From assembly GCA_949751835.1 (NCBI GenBank), contig CATKHK010000011.1, forward strand, positions 62,327 through 126,326: a stretch of 64,000 nucleotides of DNA, in the 5' to 3' direction. The stretch's first letter is position 1, and every line of letters begins with the position of its first letter. Positions 46,610-57,472 of this stretch are shown piece by piece. The stretch is from Blepharisma japonicum (lineage: Eukaryota; Ciliophora; Heterotrichea; Heterotrichida; Blepharismidae). Position numbers and translations under genes: made by a program. The notes under the pieces were generated by a model. That model was not told the origin of the DNA. It saw only the letters and a list, made by a program, of their open reading frames with translations, and ran no database searches.

Positions 46610-47370
46610 GCAATTTTTCGGATTTAACTAATTTAATTTGAATTTTTAAATTAGAAAATAATATGAAATATGAGAAATAAATAATTAAGGTAGGTCTTAA
46701 TTGATTTATGAGGATTGTTTTATAAAAAATCAAATTCTGCATTGCTTTTAAGCTAATAGAAAAAAATTTAGTTTAACTTGTATTTACGAATGACTTAAAA
46801 ATATAGCTTAGAAGCTGAATGATAAATTCTAGGAAACCATTTTGGATTATTTCCCATTAAATTAATAGATATAAATTTAAATATTAAAATTGAATAATAA
46901 ATTATTTAATTTCTCAGAAATTTTCTTCAATTTTATCATACCAAAACTATTTCTATAATATTAAGCCTGCATAAGAAAACAATAAATGTTAATAAATTCA
47001 TTAAATATAGTTCATCTTAGTCTTATTCTGAATAAATTAATTGGCATTCGGAAAATATTAATCCCATAAAATTCTGCTGAAGCAAAAATATGGGAAGCAG
47101 AAATTTGTTTAGTATTAAATTATCGTAATATATTTCTACTTCAGTCTAAACATTCCTTTTAGTCTTAGCAAGAACCATTCACTCAATTTTCTTTATAGAA
47201 TATATATTTTATTTAAAATTCCCAATTTATTGAAAATATTTATTATCTATCTTCCACAAAAATTCTTTCATTTATTTCAAATCCCGATTCCATCAAATCT
47301 AAATCCGTTATTTGAAAAAATATGAGACAACTTTATCATTTTACCAGGATTAAATGGTTTAATAAATAAA
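46610..47370. other. Intergenic region
   Basis: About 760 bp of AT-rich sequence with no convincing ORF or RNA gene. It presumably contains the promoter of the MATE gene. Confidence 0.5.
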
Positions 47371-48747
47371 ATGGGAGATTTGTCCATTCCACTTATCCCA
47401 ACTCAAAAAGAAACTCTTTGGCAAGCCGAAATGGCCATTGTGAAGCTAGCTGGACCATCAATTCTTTCATTTATCCTCCAGTTTCTGGTTGAAATTATCA
47501 ACATGTTTTTTATTGGTAATATTGACATTGAACGCCTTGATGGAATCGGCCTTGGCAACATGTGGGGAAACTTTATCGGAGTCGCTGTAGGTTGGGGCCT
47601 GGCTGGAGGTCTTGATACTTTATGCTCCCAAGCGAACGGCAACAAGCAATATGAAATGGTCGGTGTCTGGCTGCAAAGAGGAGTAGTTGTGCTGACAGTT
47701 GCTTTTATCCCAATTACAGTTGCAATCCTCTACACAGCTGAAGTTCTTATGCTGATGGGAGTTGAAGAAAAAATTGCTGAATACAGCTATAATTATTTGT
47801 CCTGCGTTTTACCAGGGCTTTGGTTCTTCTTATGCTTTGATTTCTTCCGAAGATATTTGCAAGCTCAAGAGTACTTTTGGCCTGGCCTGGTTGTAAATGG
47901 CATAACCACCAGCTTACACATATTTTGGTGCTGGCTGTTTATTATAGAATTCGACTGGCTAGAAAAAGGTGCAGGAATTGCAACGTCGGTGACTTATTTT
48001 TTAAACTTTGTTGTTATGGTTTCATTGATTAAATATTGTAAACTTGACCAAAAAACATGCAAATCATGCAACTTCCAAAACTTCTTTCACGATATCAAAA
48101 AGTTCTTAAGATATGCATTACCTTCAGCAGGAATGCTGCTCCTTGATCAGCTTAACTTTGAAATTACACAAGTTGAAGCAAGCCATTTAGGAGTTAAAAC
48201 CCAAGCTGCACATGTTGCAGTTGCTAACACAGTTACTACTTTATACATGATTCCACTAGGGCTTGGTATTTCAATCACTTCTATTGTAGGGAACTTTGTA
48301 GGTGAAGGAAACTCAGCGAAGGCAAAATTGTACTCATGGGCAGCCTTAATGCTCTTTTTCCTTACAAACTTCCCATTAGAAATCTTAGTTCTTACCTTTA
48401 GGGAGCCTTTAAGCCAGCTTTATACTTATGACACCGAAGTCTCAGAAATCATTGCAAAGCTCTTTATCCCAGTGATGCTTTTTAATGCTATTGACTTTTT
48501 CCAAGTCGTCCTCTGTGGTGTTCTTAAAGGAATTGCTCGACAAAGTATTGCATTTATTATGATTTTAATATCATATTATGTTTTTGCCATTCCTGGAGGG
48601 TATCTGATGGCTTTCCACCTTGACTTCGATATCTACGGGATTTGGTATGGATTAGTAATTGGGGCCACAATGGCTACAGCTACTTTAAGCTATCTGGCGT
48701 GGAAGTCAAGATGGGCAGCAGTAACCTTAGAAAAGAGCATGGATTAA
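47371..48747 (+). CDS. MATE family multidrug/organic-cation transporter
   Basis: A 458-aa, 12-helix membrane protein. Family features include LAGPSILSFILQFLVEIINMFFIG in the first helix, GLAGGLDTLCSQANG (the conserved CSQAxG motif), PGLWFFLCFDFFRRYLQAQ and a repeated half with GLGISITSIVGNFVGEGNS. Eukaryotic MATE proteins exchange organic cations or drugs for H+ or Na+. No TGA in the frame. It converges with COQ2, 10 bp between stops. Confidence 0.94.
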   Translation: MGDLSIPLIPTQKETLWQAEMAIVKLAGPSILSFILQFLVEIINMFFIGNIDIERLDGIGLGNMWGNFIGVAVGWGLAGGLDTLCSQANGNKQYEMVGVWLQRGVVVLTVAFIPITVAILYTAEVLMLMGVEEKIAEYSYNYLSCVLPGLWFFLCFDFFRRYLQAQEYFWPGLVVNGITTSLHIFWCWLFIIEFDWLEKGAGIATSVTYFLNFVVMVSLIKYCKLDQKTCKSCNFQNFFHDIKKFLRYALPSAGMLLLDQLNFEITQVEASHLGVKTQAAHVAVANTVTTLYMIPLGLGISITSIVGNFVGEGNSAKAKLYSWAALMLFFLTNFPLEILVLTFREPLSQLYTYDTEVSEIIAKLFIPVMLFNAIDFFQVVLCGVLKGIARQSIAFIMILISYYVFAIPGGYLMAFHLDFDIYGIWYGLVIGATMATATLSYLAWKSRWAAVTLEKSMD

Positions 48748-48757
48748 GTTAGTTAAA

Positions 48758-49678
48758 CTATTTTTGATTATCATCTATCTTATTATTTTCATTTTTTGAT
48801 GTTAATTTTCCGAAAATAATTCCTAGTAAAATCAAAAAGCCAGTATATTGATTGCTAGCAAACTTATTCCAGCAATCTCTTTCATTATTTATATCTACAG
48901 ATGTCCATTGATACGTTAAATGTCCTAACGCTCCTGATATACATATATAATAAGGAAGCCCTAAATTCGCCATATAGCCTGCAGCAAACCAACAAATCCC
49001 AGCAGCTCCTGTAAAAAAAGCAAAATACGGCTTATTTGAATTTCCCCATAATAATGCAGTTGATTTTACCCCAATTTTATTATCATCAACTCTATCTTGA
49101 TACGCATAAATTGTGTCATAAATCATAGTCCAGCACCAGCTTCCCAAATACAGTGGGAGAACAATAGCCAAATCCAATCTTTCAGTCAAAAATACATAAT
49201 TTACTACACATCCATAATTCATAGCAAACCCAAGCACAGCTTGTGGCCACATTGTAAAGCGTTTTGCTAATGGGTATAAGCTCATCAGTGGGATTGAGAA
49301 AAGGATTAAACTTTGGCATACTGGGCCAGTCAAGCTTAAAACTACAGGGACTGGAGCAAGATTAAATAGGAAAAATGATATGACTCCAAGATTAGAAATT
49401 TCTCCATTGGCAAGTGGCCGCTCTTTGGTTCTGCTTACATGTTTGTCGAATTTTGTGTCCCAATAGTCGTTTATTGTACAGCCTGCTGCTCGCAGCATAA
49501 AAGATGCCCCGACTGCACATCCCAGCCAGCCTATGTGAGGAATCCCTGAGGCTGATGCAAGGGCAGCTGACCAAGTTGTAGGCCATAATACAAGATATGC
49601 ACCGATTGGCTTGTGGAAGCGGCCAAGTTTGAAATAAGGTACAGCTTTAGGTGGGAGTAGGTTGAGGATTCTTTGCAT
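48758..49678 (-). CDS. COQ2: 4-hydroxybenzoate polyprenyltransferase (ubiquinone biosynthesis)
   Basis: A 306-aa UbiA-family membrane enzyme. The first Mg-diphosphate motif is GCTINDYWDTKFDKHVSRT with KERPLANG; the second is YAYQDRVDDNKIGVKST. Helices and the LGRFHKPIGAYLVLWPTTW start fit COQ2/UbiA closely. It prenylates 4-hydroxybenzoate in the mitochondrial inner membrane; a long presequence is not apparent. It is head-to-head with the CDH1 gene with about 50 bp between the COQ2 ATG and the CDH1 open frame. Confidence 0.95.
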   Translation of the reverse strand: MQRILNLLPPKAVPYFKLGRFHKPIGAYLVLWPTTWSAALASASGIPHIGWLGCAVGASFMLRAAGCTINDYWDTKFDKHVSRTKERPLANGEISNLGVISFFLFNLAPVPVVLSLTGPVCQSLILFSIPLMSLYPLAKRFTMWPQAVLGFAMNYGCVVNYVFLTERLDLAIVLPLYLGSWCWTMIYDTIYAYQDRVDDNKIGVKSTALLWGNSNKPYFAFFTGAAGICWFAAGYMANLGLPYYICISGALGHLTYQWTSVDINNERDCWNKFASNQYTGFLILLGIIFGKLTSKNENNKIDDNQK

Positions 49679-49728
49679 ATTTAGGAGAAATTGTTATGAG
49701 ATATAAAATGCGAAAAAATTATGAATAA

Positions 49729-51015
49729 TTGAAGTGCTTTTGCCATAAGAGATCTTTCAGCCCACCTCTCAAGCATTCTATTTCTGCAGCTGCCTTTGAA
49801 GAAAACTCAAATGGTCGCTTTATCCATGGCCGATCTTCTCTCCTCTCAAAACCTGATGGAATTGTGCTATCTAATAATGAAGAAACACAAGGGTCATTTC
49901 AATCCTTATTAAAATCAAGTATTCTCAGGACAGATACGCTTTTTACTTTTCCCCAGCCTTTTGCATGTCCATCCCAAGTTTCTCCTACAGGCAGCTTTTC
50001 TGATATATTTTGTCCTGAAGAGCCATCCTTCACAAATTCTCGAAAAATCCCAAGATTCCCTTACAAAGCTTTAGATGCCCCAAATTTACTAGACGATTTT
50101 TATATGAACGTTTTAGACTGGTCCTGCAATAATCTTCTCGCAGTAGCTCTTAATAAAGCAGTTTATTTATGGTCAGACACCATAAAACCTGCCAGATTTT
50201 TAAATGAGTTATGCGAAGAGCCTGTATCTTCTTTATCATGAAGCCCACAAGGTACTCATCTGGCAATAGGAACTGTTCAAGGCAAGCTTTTCTTATATGA
50301 CGTAGAAAAAGAATGCTTACTCCGCTGCTTTAAAGGCCACAATTCTCGTATTGGCACTTTATCTTGAAACAGCGTCGTTTTGTCATCAGGCTCCCGTGAC
50401 CAAATAATCCTCCAGCACGATTTTCGATCACATTCAAACTATTTTTCTAAGCTTTCAGGACACAAACAAGAAATCTGCGGCCTTAAATGGAGTTTTGACG
50501 GAGAACAGTTGGCATCTGGCGGCAACGACAATAAAATTTTTATATGAAGTTCCCGAAGTTCCAGTCCTGTCGAAAAATTTTCAAGCCACACAGCAGCAGT
50601 CAAAGCAATCGCTTGGTCCCCACATCAGCGAGGCCTTTTAGCTTCAGGTGGTGGAACTGCTGACAAGACCATCAAATTTTGGGATACTTTTACCTTAAAA
50701 GAATTAGCCTCTTACAACACAAATTCCCAAGTCTGCAACATAATGTTTTCTAAGACTACAAATGAGCTGGTATCAACACATGGGTTTTCTCAGCATCAAA
50801 TTACTATATGAAGCTACCCAAATATGCAGAAAATAGGCACCATGCTGGGACATACTAAAAGAGTTCTATATTTAGCTATGTCAGCTGATGGACAAAATAT
50901 CGTGACAGGGGCTGGAGAAGGCGACGAAACTTTAAGGTTTTGGAACGTTTTTCCAGGAAATCCCGAAATTTTCGGAGATTGTCATTTTTTGATGGAAAAT
51001 GAAGAATTCAGATAA
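49729..51015 (+). CDS. FZR1: CDH1/FZR1-type APC/C activator (start unresolved)
   Basis: WD40 activator of the anaphase-promoting complex. Visible signatures: [89 protein letters not shown] and [14 protein letters not shown]. Four TGA codons are Trp at the WD positions. The C-box is [11 protein letters not shown], a divergent form of DRF/YIPxR. The open frame begins at 49729 with no ATG before residue about 125; upstream in-frame ATGs (49696, 49708) are separated by a TAA at 49726. The true start is unknown. It ends in FR rather than the usual IR. Confidence 0.88.
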
Positions 51016-51046
51016 TTTAATGTAAATTTATTGAGAATAAGATTAG

Positions 51047-51568
51047 CTACATAATTGTGCATTCTTCTGGCATAGGTGGCATTAATTCGCTGGGAAGTTC
51101 TCCATGTTCAGATAATTTTGCTACAAGCTCCATAGCTTCGTCTTGCCGATTATTAGTAAGGTTGTCACATATTTGGGTATAGAGATCGAGCTGAGCTGAA
51201 TAGCGGGATAAATCTTCTGCTGAAAGTTCATTCCTTTTTCTGTCGATATATTCTCGTAATTTATCCCTGAGCTCTGCCATGGATTCATTTAGAACGCCTT
51301 CAGTCCCATTGATTCCTCCAAATAAATCATCGCTTAATTTTTCAAATTCTTCTTTCAGCTCTGGATTTGCGTCAAGTTCTTGGGAAAGGGAGTTAAAAAT
51401 GTTCTCTATTTCAGGCATCTCTGGGTTTTCAGCACCTCCAAGGTCTCCTAGACCTTCAATTGCTTCTTTTATGGTCTTTTCGGAGATTTCTTCTTTTTTC
51501 TCTTCTTCTTTGTGTTCTTCAAACTCGTCTAAGGCGGAATCTAGGAGCTTGTCTGGGTTATCTGCCAT
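51047..51568 (-). CDS. PEX19: Peroxin 19 (PEX19), CaaX-terminated
   Basis: A 173-aa acidic protein. The N-terminus DKLLDSALDEFEEHK matches the PEX3-binding helix of PEX19. The C-terminal helical domain includes LNESMAELRDKLREYIDRKRNEL and RYSAQLDLYTQICDNL, then GELPSELMPPMPEECTIM, which ends in the CaaX box CTIM (human CLIM), the farnesylation signal. It is much shorter than animal PEX19 (about 300 aa), with a reduced linker. PEX19 is the receptor and chaperone for peroxisomal membrane proteins. Stop TAG; convergent with the CDH1 gene. Confidence 0.9.
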   Translation of the reverse strand: MADNPDKLLDSALDEFEEHKEEEKKEEISEKTIKEAIEGLGDLGGAENPEMPEIENIFNSLSQELDANPELKEEFEKLSDDLFGGINGTEGVLNESMAELRDKLREYIDRKRNELSAEDLSRYSAQLDLYTQICDNLTNNRQDEAMELVAKLSEHGELPSELMPPMPEECTIM

Positions 51569-52963
51569 TTATAAGGAGATGCATAGAAATTATATTATCT
51601 AATGGAGGAGAAAACTTTGAAATTGAGGATTTATAATGTGGCTTGGTGACAAAAATAAAATAATTCAGGGAAATAGAAATCATTTATATGTTGGGGAAGT
51701 CTGGTGCATATTAAAATGATGAAAAGATTGATAATTTTAAAAATCTTGTAAATATTTAATACTGTAATATTAAATGCAAAAAAATTCTTTATTTTGGTCT
51801 AAATTTTTATATAATAGTATCAAAATCTGGCTAGCAGTGCTGATAAACCATATATAATTATTACTGTAAATAGTTAACTTAGCAATTTGTTTATCAAGGA
51901 TTAAGCATTATCCTATCTATATTGGTCAGCCTACCAGAAATCGATGCCGCCCACCAGAAATAGACACAGCCAGTATTATTCTGTATGAATCATCAGCCCA
52001 GGTATCGAATTTAGGAAGATGAATTTCTAGCTCTTGAGCTTTATAGACTTCCACTCTCTGTTTCTGACAGAAGCTTCAAGAAAATTTCATTTCCCTAAAG
52101 GACGCTTATTGCACATTGCTGCATACTTGCACATAGGGATAAAATCTTCATCAATATTTCTAAAGGGGTTTTGTTAGGAGAAAAATGCCTATTTTGGATT
52201 AAGCACTGTCAATTACAGGCATATTAGGAACTATTATTGCACATTGAATTTGAGAGCATTTTATGCCATTTGACCTATCCAAATGTTCTGAATTAATTTT
52301 CTTACAAGACAATAATATTTTATTTAGCCTGATTTTAGATTCATTGGCTTTTATATAAAAATTATCTTAAAAGATAAAGAAAAATATATAATTATCAGTT
52401 ATGCATAAAAGGGCTTAATAATGATTACGCTGGCTTTTACCGAGTTAGAAATAGTAGGTGAAATCTAATATTTTGGCCTCTTCTTTTTATTATTACAGCA
52501 ATTAGATTGTTTTACTTTATTTGAATTAATATTCAGAATTACTCCAACTATAAAATTTATTGATAGTTAAAATCTAAATTAGCACTAACTTAAAGCTTGC
52601 TTCTTTTCTAACTTTGTGCTGGCTCATTTGACAAAATGAAATCTGGCAGATAAATGGAAAAATAATAGCAAATTAAATCTTTCCAGCAGAATTTCAAATC
52701 TTATCAAATAAGCATGCACAATTTTTTACAAAAACTCTCCAAAATTTAAATTTCTTTACTATCAATTTACATCTAGTGCCAAACCTGACTTTTCCTATAA
52801 ATTAATAATAATCCAAAACATATCTTGAAATTGAAAAAAAAATCGAAAATTCTGTTCTCAAACAAAAAATCAATCAAAAACCTTCTGTTTCCATTATTTT
52901 TTAATTTAAGATTTTTTATTTAAACTCTTTTTTTTGTAAGCCATTTATGTTCTAATATATATT
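51569..52963. other. Long intergenic region with a decayed coding segment
   Basis: About 1.4 kb before the ABCG array. A relic-like segment is at 51917-52173 (listed separately). Otherwise AT-rich and without a recognisable gene; it should hold the first ABCG promoter. Confidence 0.5.
51917..52173 (-). pseudogene. Probable frameshifted gene relic
   Basis: Two minus-strand frames both look coding and overlap. Frame X (52027-52173) reads NIDEDFIPMCKYAAMCNK... with a TGA Trp and ends at TAG. Frame Y (51917-52090) reads ...ELEIHLPKFDTWADDSYRI... with a TGA Trp and ends at TAG. X continuing into Y with one frameshift gives smoother protein sequence, so a decayed gene is likely. Family not identified. 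Confidence 0.4.
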
Positions 52964-54865
52964 ATGGTAACACCAAAAGCTTTCTCCAAACACAATAACA
53001 AAGAAGAAATAGAAATAGTTGATCTAAAAGAGCAAGAAGACTCCAGCTTAGTAATAGAATATCAAGGAAATGATTTTGCAACAACAGATAAAGGTCAAGA
53101 CGACCGCACAAAAGTTCAATTATGCTGGGATGCGATAAGTTTCGTTATTGATAATAAAGGTGAAGAAACCCAAATATTGAAAGGAGTTTCAGGAAAAGCC
53201 AATCCTGGGGAGCTTTTAGTTTTGATGGGTTCTTCAGGGGCAGGCAAAACTACACTTTTAAATATTTTAGCTGGTAGGGTTAAAAGTACTGGTAATGCTA
53301 AAATTGTTGGAAAGATTACTGCAAATGGAACAAGTATAAAGGACATTGATTTTGGGTATTATTCGGCTTATGTGACACAAGAAGATATTTTGCTTCCTAA
53401 CTTAACTCCTAGAGAGTCTTTAATGTTCTCTTCAAGACTTAGAATGCCAGGCCATTACAGTGAACATGTAAAAAGGGTAAATGAAATTATTCAAGAGCTC
53501 AGATTGGTAAAATGTGCAGATAATGTCATTGGAAGTGTCACTAAAAAAGGACTTTCTGGAGGTGAAAGGAAAAGAGTTTGTATTGGGATGGAACTTATCA
53601 CTGATCCTATTGTTCTTTTGCTTGATGAGCCTACTTCTGGTCTTGATAGTTTTACGGCAGAAGTCGTTATTGACTTATTGCTTGAGCAAGCCAGAAAAGG
53701 CAGAACCGTTATGTCAACTATCCATCAGCCAAGCTCCAGCATTTTCGACAAATTCGACAGGTTGATTTTACTAGCAGAAGGTCATCTCGTATACCAAGGA
53801 ACGGCAAAAGACTCCCCCCAATACTTTGCAAAGTTCGGCTTCAAATGTCCAAGACTGATGAATCCAGCTGACTATTATATGAGACTCCTCCACGTTGTAG
53901 ATAGAAAACACCCAACCGAAGAAGAGCACGACAAAATAGAAATTCTGGTTTCCGCTTATAATCAGGTTGAGCCTGAAGACAATTTTGATACCTCAAATCT
54001 TGAGCCTTTAAAGCATAAAAACTTAGTAGTCTCAACCAACGTTTTTGAACAATTTTTATTGCTGTTTAGAAGAGCTTGGATAAACGCAAGAAGAGACCCT
54101 CTTGCTGGACGGCTTTTGTTTACTGAATACATTATGGTTGCCGTTTTGGTTGACTTGATTTGTAATAATTTAGCAAAAAATTATGACTCTTCATCCACTA
54201 GGACTCAACTTTTGTTCTTATCAATGGCAACTGTAGCTTTCTTTTCATGCCAAAATGCAGCTATGCAATTTCCAAGCGAGACTCCTTTATTCTTAAAAGA
54301 AAGTAAACAAAGGATTTATTCCACAATTTCTTATTATTTATCAAAATCACTTGCAGATCTCCCCATGCAATTTTTGCCACTTTTGGTGTATTGCCTGATG
54401 ATTTATTGGGTGATTCCTTTTAATGATTATGATGCGAGTAAGTTTTTTATTTTTTATTTTGTTCTTGTATTACTGCAAGTATCGGCTATTGGTTTAGGCT
54501 ATATTTTAGGCTGTATGGTGAAAACAGAAACTGTTGCTTTAGCAATTGTGCCGATATTTATGCAGCCGATGATGCTTTACTCAGGATTATTCCCTAGTGT
54601 AAATCATTATCCTGAAGGCTTTTTTTGGATACAATACATATCATGTATGAGATGGGCTGTTGAAGCCCTTTGTGCTAATGAATATAATGATCTAGGGATG
54701 GACTGTCAGCATTGTACAGATTGCTATAAGTGCGATCCTTTAAGAGATCTGGACTTTACAAACAGTATTGGAGAATGCGTTTTATATCTCTGCATTCTAT
54801 TAGTTGGCTATAGAGTTATAGCATATTTGCTGCTTTGGAGAAGAGCTGTAAATGCACGCAGATAA
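52964..54865 (+). CDS. ABCG-type half transporter, copy 1 (intronless)
   Basis: A 633-aa half transporter with the G-family order: nucleotide-binding domain first, then six helices. Walker A is GSSGAGKTT (about 89-97), the signature is LSGGERKR, Walker B is LLLDEP, the H-loop is TIHQP. Membrane half includes ETPLFLKESKQRIYSTISYYLSKSLAD and a Cys-rich loop CQHCTDCYKCDP. No TGA in this copy. At the place where copies 2 and 3 carry an intron (ISC-MRW), this copy has continuous coding sequence. Such transporters dimerise to export lipids or xenobiotics. First of four tandem copies. Confidence 0.95.
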   Translation: MVTPKAFSKHNNKEEIEIVDLKEQEDSSLVIEYQGNDFATTDKGQDDRTKVQLCWDAISFVIDNKGEETQILKGVSGKANPGELLVLMGSSGAGKTTLLNILAGRVKSTGNAKIVGKITANGTSIKDIDFGYYSAYVTQEDILLPNLTPRESLMFSSRLRMPGHYSEHVKRVNEIIQELRLVKCADNVIGSVTKKGLSGGERKRVCIGMELITDPIVLLLDEPTSGLDSFTAEVVIDLLLEQARKGRTVMSTIHQPSSSIFDKFDRLILLAEGHLVYQGTAKDSPQYFAKFGFKCPRLMNPADYYMRLLHVVDRKHPTEEEHDKIEILVSAYNQVEPEDNFDTSNLEPLKHKNLVVSTNVFEQFLLLFRRAWINARRDPLAGRLLFTEYIMVAVLVDLICNNLAKNYDSSSTRTQLLFLSMATVAFFSCQNAAMQFPSETPLFLKESKQRIYSTISYYLSKSLADLPMQFLPLLVYCLMIYWVIPFNDYDASKFFIFYFVLVLLQVSAIGLGYILGCMVKTETVALAIVPIFMQPMMLYSGLFPSVNHYPEGFFWIQYISCMRWAVEALCANEYNDLGMDCQHCTDCYKCDPLRDLDFTNSIGECVLYLCILLVGYRVIAYLLLWRRAVNARR

Positions 54866-55558
54866 TTTTAAATTATTTTATATATTTGTATGAACAAAAT
54901 TTTATGTCTCAGTTATTAAGTCTATAAGCTAAAAATTTCTTAAGAAAAATTTATTTATAAAAGATAGCAAAAAAATTCTAAAACCAAATCAAACAAATCT
55001 TTATTTATAATATATCAGTCTACAAGCAAAAAATATTCTTGAAGTTTAATTTGTAATTTGCTCTAAGCCAAAAATTTTGTTAATTTTTTATTTTTGGAAT
55101 TTTTTGAATTATAAATTCTTTTGAATAAAACCCAAAATTTTACCTTATGAATTATAAAATATTTAAATATATTGGATTCAAAGTTTGCGATTTTAAGACA
55201 TCACAATAGTTCTAAAATTTTCACCATTTTCATTTGTTCTGTTAATAATAGGAATTACTGAAGATGGAAAATTATAATTTAAGGTGCATCAGAGAAATTT
55301 CTTGTATTTATGAAGAAATTTGAAGGTTTATAAATTACAGCACTTTGGTTATTGAAATTTTAAGCTCAAATAAAAATTTTGCAATAGATATTATTTTTCA
55401 AATTTTATAATAAAAAAGTTTTATTGAGGTTTAAAGTCAGAATCTCAAAAAATTACATTTTATATTGTGATAAGCATTTCTCCTCTAATTTGTATAATTT
55501 CTAAATGATAAATCATTCGTTAGGAATTATTTTTGGTCCATTTTTGTCTAGATAATAT
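54866..55558. other. Spacer between ABCG copies 1 and 2
   Basis: About 690 bp of very AT-rich DNA with nothing recognisable; promoter of copy 2 expected at its 3' end. Confidence 0.5.
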
Positions 55559-57472
55559 ATGGTGACTCCAAAAGTATTCTCCAAAAAAGAAAGCAGTGGT
55601 GAGGTTGAAGTTATAACCATGAAAGAGCAGGATGAATCGAGCTTAATCGCAGAATATGAAGATAAAGGCCCTAGCCAGGAAAACAATCATGATGATCGTA
55701 TTAAAATCCAGCTGTGCTGGGATAATGTCAGCTATGTCATAGAAAACAAAGGCGAAGAAACCCAAATTTTAAAAGCAGTTTCAGGTCGAGCCAACCCAGG
55801 AGAGCTTTTAGTTTTGATGGGGTCTTCAGGAGCAGGCAAAACAACTCTTTTAAATATTTTGGCTGGAAGGCTCAAAAGCAATAACAATGCCAAAATTATT
55901 GGTCAGATAACTGCAAACGGAACAAGTATAAAGGACATTGACTTTGGGTATTATTCGGCTTATGTGACACAAGAGGACATTCTTCTTCCTAATCTAACAC
56001 CTAGAGAGTCTTTAATGTTCTCATCAAGACTTAGGATGCCAGGTCATTATTATAGCCATGTAGACAGAGTAAATACAATTATTCAAGATCTAAGATTGGT
56101 AAAATGTGCAGATAACGTCATTGGAAGTGTCACTAAAAAAGGACTTTCTGGAGGTGAAAGGAAAAGAGTTTGCATTGGAATGGAACTTATCACTGATCCT
56201 ATTGTCCTTTTATTAGATGAACCTACTTCGGGTCTTGATAGTTTTACAGCAGAAGTCGTTATTGATTTGTTAATAGAGCAAGCTAGAAAGGGTAGAACTG
56301 TAATGTCAACTATCCATCAGCCGAGTACCAGCATTTTCGATAAATTCGACAGATTAATTTTACTAGCAGAAGGCCATCTTGTTTATCAAGGTCGCGCTAG
56401 TGAGTCAACAAAATATTTTGCAAAAGTTGGATATGCAGTTCCAAGGCTTATGAATCCAGCTGACTATTATATGAGGCTTCTTCACGTCGTAGACAGAAGA
56501 CACCCAACTGAAGAAGAACACGATAAAATTGAAAACTTGGTTTCTGCTTACAATTCCATAGAGCCTGAGGGCGATTTTGATACCTCAAAACTCGAGCCTT
56601 TAAAAAATAAGCACCTAGTCGCATCTACGAATTTCGCTGAACAATTTGTGTTACTGTTTAGAAGAGCTTGAATAAATGCAAGAAGAGATCCACTTGCTGG
56701 GCAGCTTTTGTTTACTGAATACATTATGGTTGCTGTTTTGGTTGACTTGATTTGTAATAATTTAGCCAAAAATTATGACTCCTCAACCACTAGAACTCAA
56801 TTGTTATTCCTTTCAATGTCAACCGTTTCTTTCTTTTCATGCCAAAATGCAGCGATGCAATTTCCAAGCGAAACGCCTCTATTTCTTAAAGAAAGCAAGC
56901 AAAGAATTTATTCCACGATTTCTTATTACCTTTCAAAGTCCATCGCTGATCTTCCAATGCAATTTTTACCGCTTTTAGTCTATTGTTTAATGATTTATTG
57001 GACAATTCCTTTCAATGATTATGACGCAAGCAAGTTTTTCATATTTTATTTTGTTCTAGTTTTATTGCAAATATCAGCAATCGGCATAGGTTATATTTTA
57101 GGTTGTATGGTCAAAACAGAAACTGTGGCTTTAGCAATTGTTCCAGTCTTTTTACAACCAATGATGCTTTATTCAGGATTATTCCCTAGTGTAAATCATT
57201 ATCCTGAAGGCTTCTTTTGGGTGCAATATATATCTGTAAGATTTATTTAGTGTATGAGATGGGCTGTTGAAGCTCTTTGTGCCAATGAATATAATGATTT
57301 GGGTATGCATTGTCAGCATTGTACTGATTGCAAGAAATGTGATCCATTAAGAGATCTTGACTTTACTAACCCCATTGGAAAGTGTGTCTTATATTTGTGC
57401 ATTTTATTGGTGGGTTATAGAGTTATAGCATATTTATTGCTTTGGAAAAGAGCTGTTGATTCTCGCAGGTAA
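55559..57472 (+). CDS. ABCG-type half transporter, copy 2 (one 15-nt intron)
   Basis: Joining 55559-57235 and 57251-57472 gives a 632-aa protein with the same domain order and motifs as copy 1 (GSSGAGKTT, LSGGERKR, LLLDEP, TIHQP; Cys-rich CQHCTDCKKCDP). The Trp of RRAWINARRDP is TGA at 56669-56671; the other copies have TGG there. Without splicing the frame meets TAG at the end of the intron, before the last 74 codons. Confidence 0.95.
57236..57250 (+). other. 15-nt intron (ABCG copy 2)
   Basis: The sequence is GTAAGATTTATTTAG. Removal gives ISC-MRW in frame, identical to the uninterrupted copy 1. Confidence 0.95.

Noticed and set aside
49732-49747. 16-nt candidate intron GTGCTTTTGCCATAAG at the CDH1 5' end
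   Set aside because: Removing it does not connect any upstream ATG to the CDH1 frame and the branch A is not in the usual place.
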